This document shows, piece by piece, positions 12,934 to 14,472 of a DNA stretch of 14,472 nt (position 1 is the stretch's first letter; each line of letters begins with the position of its first letter). The DNA lies in the NCBI GenBank assembly GCA_003154025.1, contig PMCE01000137.1:17863-32334 (forward strand). Reading direction: 5' to 3'. The stretch comes from Syntrophaceae bacterium (lineage in GTDB: Bacteria; Desulfobacterota; SM23-61). The translations under genes were made by a program, and so were the position numbers. The notes beneath the pieces were generated by a model. That model saw only the letters and a list, made by a program, of their open reading frames with translations. It did not search any database and was not told the DNA's origin.

Positions 12934-13884
12934 TCAGAGAACCCGGATGTATCTTCCGGTTTTATCCACGTAGCCCGTGGCGATGCCGACTTTCACCATG
13001 GCCATTCCTTCATGGAAGGGATAAGCCCCGTCAAATTTCGGCCGGATGGCAAACTGGCCGGTTTTGAAGATATACCCCCACTTGTAACCCGTCTTTACCG
13101 GGGCTACCTCCTCGCTGAAGGGAAAGGCGAAATCGAATTGCGGCTGGATGACCGTGGTTCCGGTTTTATCGACATACCCCCACTGGAGCCCCATCTTCAC
13201 CGGGGCAAGTCCTTCCGAAAAGGATAGAACATTGTCAAATTTGGCCGGGATGACGATCGTGCCGGTCTTGTCCATGAAACCGCGCTTCCCACCCTGGATA
13301 AAACCCGCCAGCCCATCGGAGAAAGACAATACCCCCTCGAATTGGGGTTGAATGACGATCTGGCCATTTTTATCGATAAACCCCCATTTGCCGCCTTTCT
13401 TGACGGCCGCGAGCCCTTCGGAGAAAAGCCAGGCGTAATCGAATTGGGGTTGGATTACATACTTTCCCTCATTATTGATAAATCCCCATTTGCCGCCCGT
13501 TTCCAACGGGGCCAGCCCCTCGGAGAAGGAAGAGGCGTCCTGAAATTGGGGCTGAATGACGAATTTTCCGGTTTTATCGATAAACCCCCATCTGGTTCCC
13601 GCCAGTACCGCCGCCATTCCTTCGTGAAAGCGGGACGCGGCGTCAAATCGTGGCTCGATTACGGTTTTCCCGGTTTTATCGACATAGCCCCACCTGTTTC
13701 CGACCTTCACTCCGGCCAGCCCGTCGCCGAAGGGAGTTGCGTCGTCATATTGCTGTTGGATGACTACCTTATCATCCTTGTCGATAAACCCCCATTTCCC
13801 CGTGGCACACCCGCTTACCGACCAACCCACGAGTAAGACGATCAGGACCAACCCCTGCCATTTTTTTATCGATAAAGACTTCAT
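12934..13884 (-). CDS. WG-repeat lipoprotein
   Basis: A 316-residue predicted lipoprotein built almost entirely of WG (KWG) repeats. Residues 1-25 are a lipoprotein signal: MKSLSIKKW, a hydrophobic run, then the lipobox VSGC with Cys26. From residue 30 come eight complete repeats and one partial one, period 34 residues (Trp31 to Trp65 and onward), each of the form (K/R)WG(F/Y)(I/V)DK.G..VI.P.FD....FSEGLA.V. Variant units are KRGFMDK (sixth) and a final ATGYVDKTG that lacks the Trp. The repeat folds into beta-rich solenoid-like units in known examples; its role is generally undetermined. Next to Cys26 is Ala27-Thr28, not Asp, so outer-membrane sorting is plausible. AAGGAGG lies just before the ATG. 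It follows a beta-barrel gene by 33 bases and has its own terminator, so the two are probably co-transcribed. Confidence 0.9.
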   Translation of the reverse strand: MKSLSIKKWQGLVLIVLLVGWSVSGCATGKWGFIDKDDKVVIQQQYDDATPFGDGLAGVKVGNRWGYVDKTGKTVIEPRFDAASRFHEGMAAVLAGTRWGFIDKTGKFVIQPQFQDASSFSEGLAPLETGGKWGFINNEGKYVIQPQFDYAWLFSEGLAAVKKGGKWGFIDKNGQIVIQPQFEGVLSFSDGLAGFIQGGKRGFMDKTGTIVIPAKFDNVLSFSEGLAPVKMGLQWGYVDKTGTTVIQPQFDFAFPFSEEVAPVKTGYKWGYIFKTGQFAIRPKFDGAYPFHEGMAMVKVGIATGYVDKTGRYIRVL

Positions 13885-13917
13885 CTCTCCCTCCTTTGAG
13901 TCTTTTCGAGAGCCCCG

Positions 13918-14472
13918 TTAGAACCTATAGGAAGCACTAAGCATATATATGTTGGCTCGGTACCCAGGATTCGCGTAGGCCCCGGTGAGGAAGGCCCCAC
14001 TGGTTCCCGTGGTTCCGGGGACATACTGGTATCCATTGTACTGGGCGTCATCGTACACATATTTCTCATACGCCCACGCCAGGGTAAAGGCCAGGGATTT
14101 ATTCACATCATAAATCGCCTTGACCAGGAAATTGGTGAGGCGGTAGGAATCCCACCCGCTGATGTCGATATTTTCATTGTTCCGGCCCAACGCCAGCGCG
14201 GTGTTCACGAGATAGGAGTAATCGGCATACCCGTCCGAGCGGTAATAGTTGTGCTGGACCCGGAGGGTTAATTTTTTGGGAAGGATATAAACCTCGCTGC
14301 CAAGCCCGTAGCCAAGGTTGTGTTCCGACTGGCTCAGCGTCCAGTTGAAGGCGGTCGCGGTCGGCGGAAGGGCGGGGTTAAAGGCCGAGGTCCCTGAGGG
14401 CAGCGTCCGCTGGAGCTGGTGGAGCTTCACGTATTCGTAGTCGAAGTAGCCGAAGAGGCGGACCCGTTTCAT
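13918..14472 (-). CDS. C-terminal part of an outer-membrane beta-barrel, MtrB/PioB-like
   Basis: At least 184 codons run off the right edge, so the true N-terminus is outside the window; the Met at the edge is probably internal. The sequence alternates short polar and aromatic stretches typical of transmembrane beta strands (FGYFDYEYVK, LTLRVQHNYYRSDGYADYSY, LAFTLAWAYEKYVYDD) and ends in YRANIYMLSASYRF, the terminal aromatic expected of outer-membrane barrels. The pattern resembles the C-terminal strands of the MtrB/PioB decaheme-associated porins that form electron conduits across the outer membrane, but no heme-binding cytochrome gene is visible, and another large barrel is possible. The stop lies 33 bases before the WG-repeat lipoprotein start on the same strand. 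Confidence 0.65.
   Translation of the reverse strand: MKRVRLFGYFDYEYVKLHQLQRTLPSGTSAFNPALPPTATAFNWTLSQSEHNLGYGLGSEVYILPKKLTLRVQHNYYRSDGYADYSYLVNTALALGRNNENIDISGWDSYRLTNFLVKAIYDVNKSLAFTLAWAYEKYVYDDAQYNGYQYVPGTTGTSGAFLTGAYANPGYRANIYMLSASYRF

Noticed and set aside
1..14472. CRISPR array, toxin-antitoxin pair or prophage/IS genes
   Set aside because: No regularly spaced direct repeats outside the WG coding repeats, no small paired genes with such features, and no transposase, integrase or phage structural motif on either strand.

Overview
The window (about 57% GC by impression, dense, mostly one-gene-after-another) looks like a chromosomal stretch of an anaerobic bacterium, most likely Deltaproteobacteria/Desulfobacterota-like. 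The support is the combination of a ferredoxin-dependent 2-oxoacid oxidoreductase, an A-type flavodiiron protein, paired family III CoA-transferases, an ExeA-type ATPase, an MtrB/PioB-like outer-membrane barrel and short palindromic intergenic repeats. The lineage is an inference; no rRNA or tRNA gene is present, and no transposase, integrase, phage gene or CRISPR array was seen.

Left part, plus strand (1-5583): two overlapping family III CoA-transferase genes (15-1370 and 1367-2710), then after an inverted repeat a Leu/Ile/Val-type periplasmic substrate-binding protein (2844-4166), then after a 427-bp gap with a hairpin and a promoter a nitrilase (4594-5583). The first CoA-transferase keeps the putative catalytic aspartate and the second has tryptophan there, so they probably form a heteromeric enzyme. 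Uptake of a small carboxylate or nitrile, hydrolysis to an acid and activation to a CoA thioester is a coherent but unproven reading.

Middle, convergent gap 5584-5995: no intact gene. It contains a 22-bp near-palindrome and, on the minus strand, a 30-codon remnant resembling the C-terminus of a MarC-family membrane protein. Then, all on the minus strand: an ExeA/GspA-type AAA ATPase joined to a membrane helix, a LysM and a SPOR-like domain (5996-7570); a Tat-signal-bearing O-methyltransferase (7912-8625); a flavodiiron protein (8745-9929); and the beta (10042-10893) and fused gamma-alpha (10989-12665) subunits of a 2-oxoacid:ferredoxin oxidoreductase. Transcription runs from the alpha subunit towards the ATPase. 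The gaps around the beta subunit carry inverted-repeat elements.

Right part, minus strand (12851-14472): the C-terminal piece of an outer-membrane beta-barrel resembling MtrB/PioB, followed 33 bp downstream by a lipoprotein made of 34-residue WG repeats and a good rho-independent terminator. This pair may belong to an extracellular electron transfer or envelope locus extending past the right edge.

The most unusual items are the CoA-transferase pair with one dead active site, the apparently exported O-methyltransferase with an altered metal-ligand position, the trans-envelope ATPase-LysM-SPOR fusion, the WG-repeat lipoprotein beside the electron-conduit-like porin, and two related palindromic repeats 5 kb apart. 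No clearly new multi-gene system can be claimed from the sequence alone.
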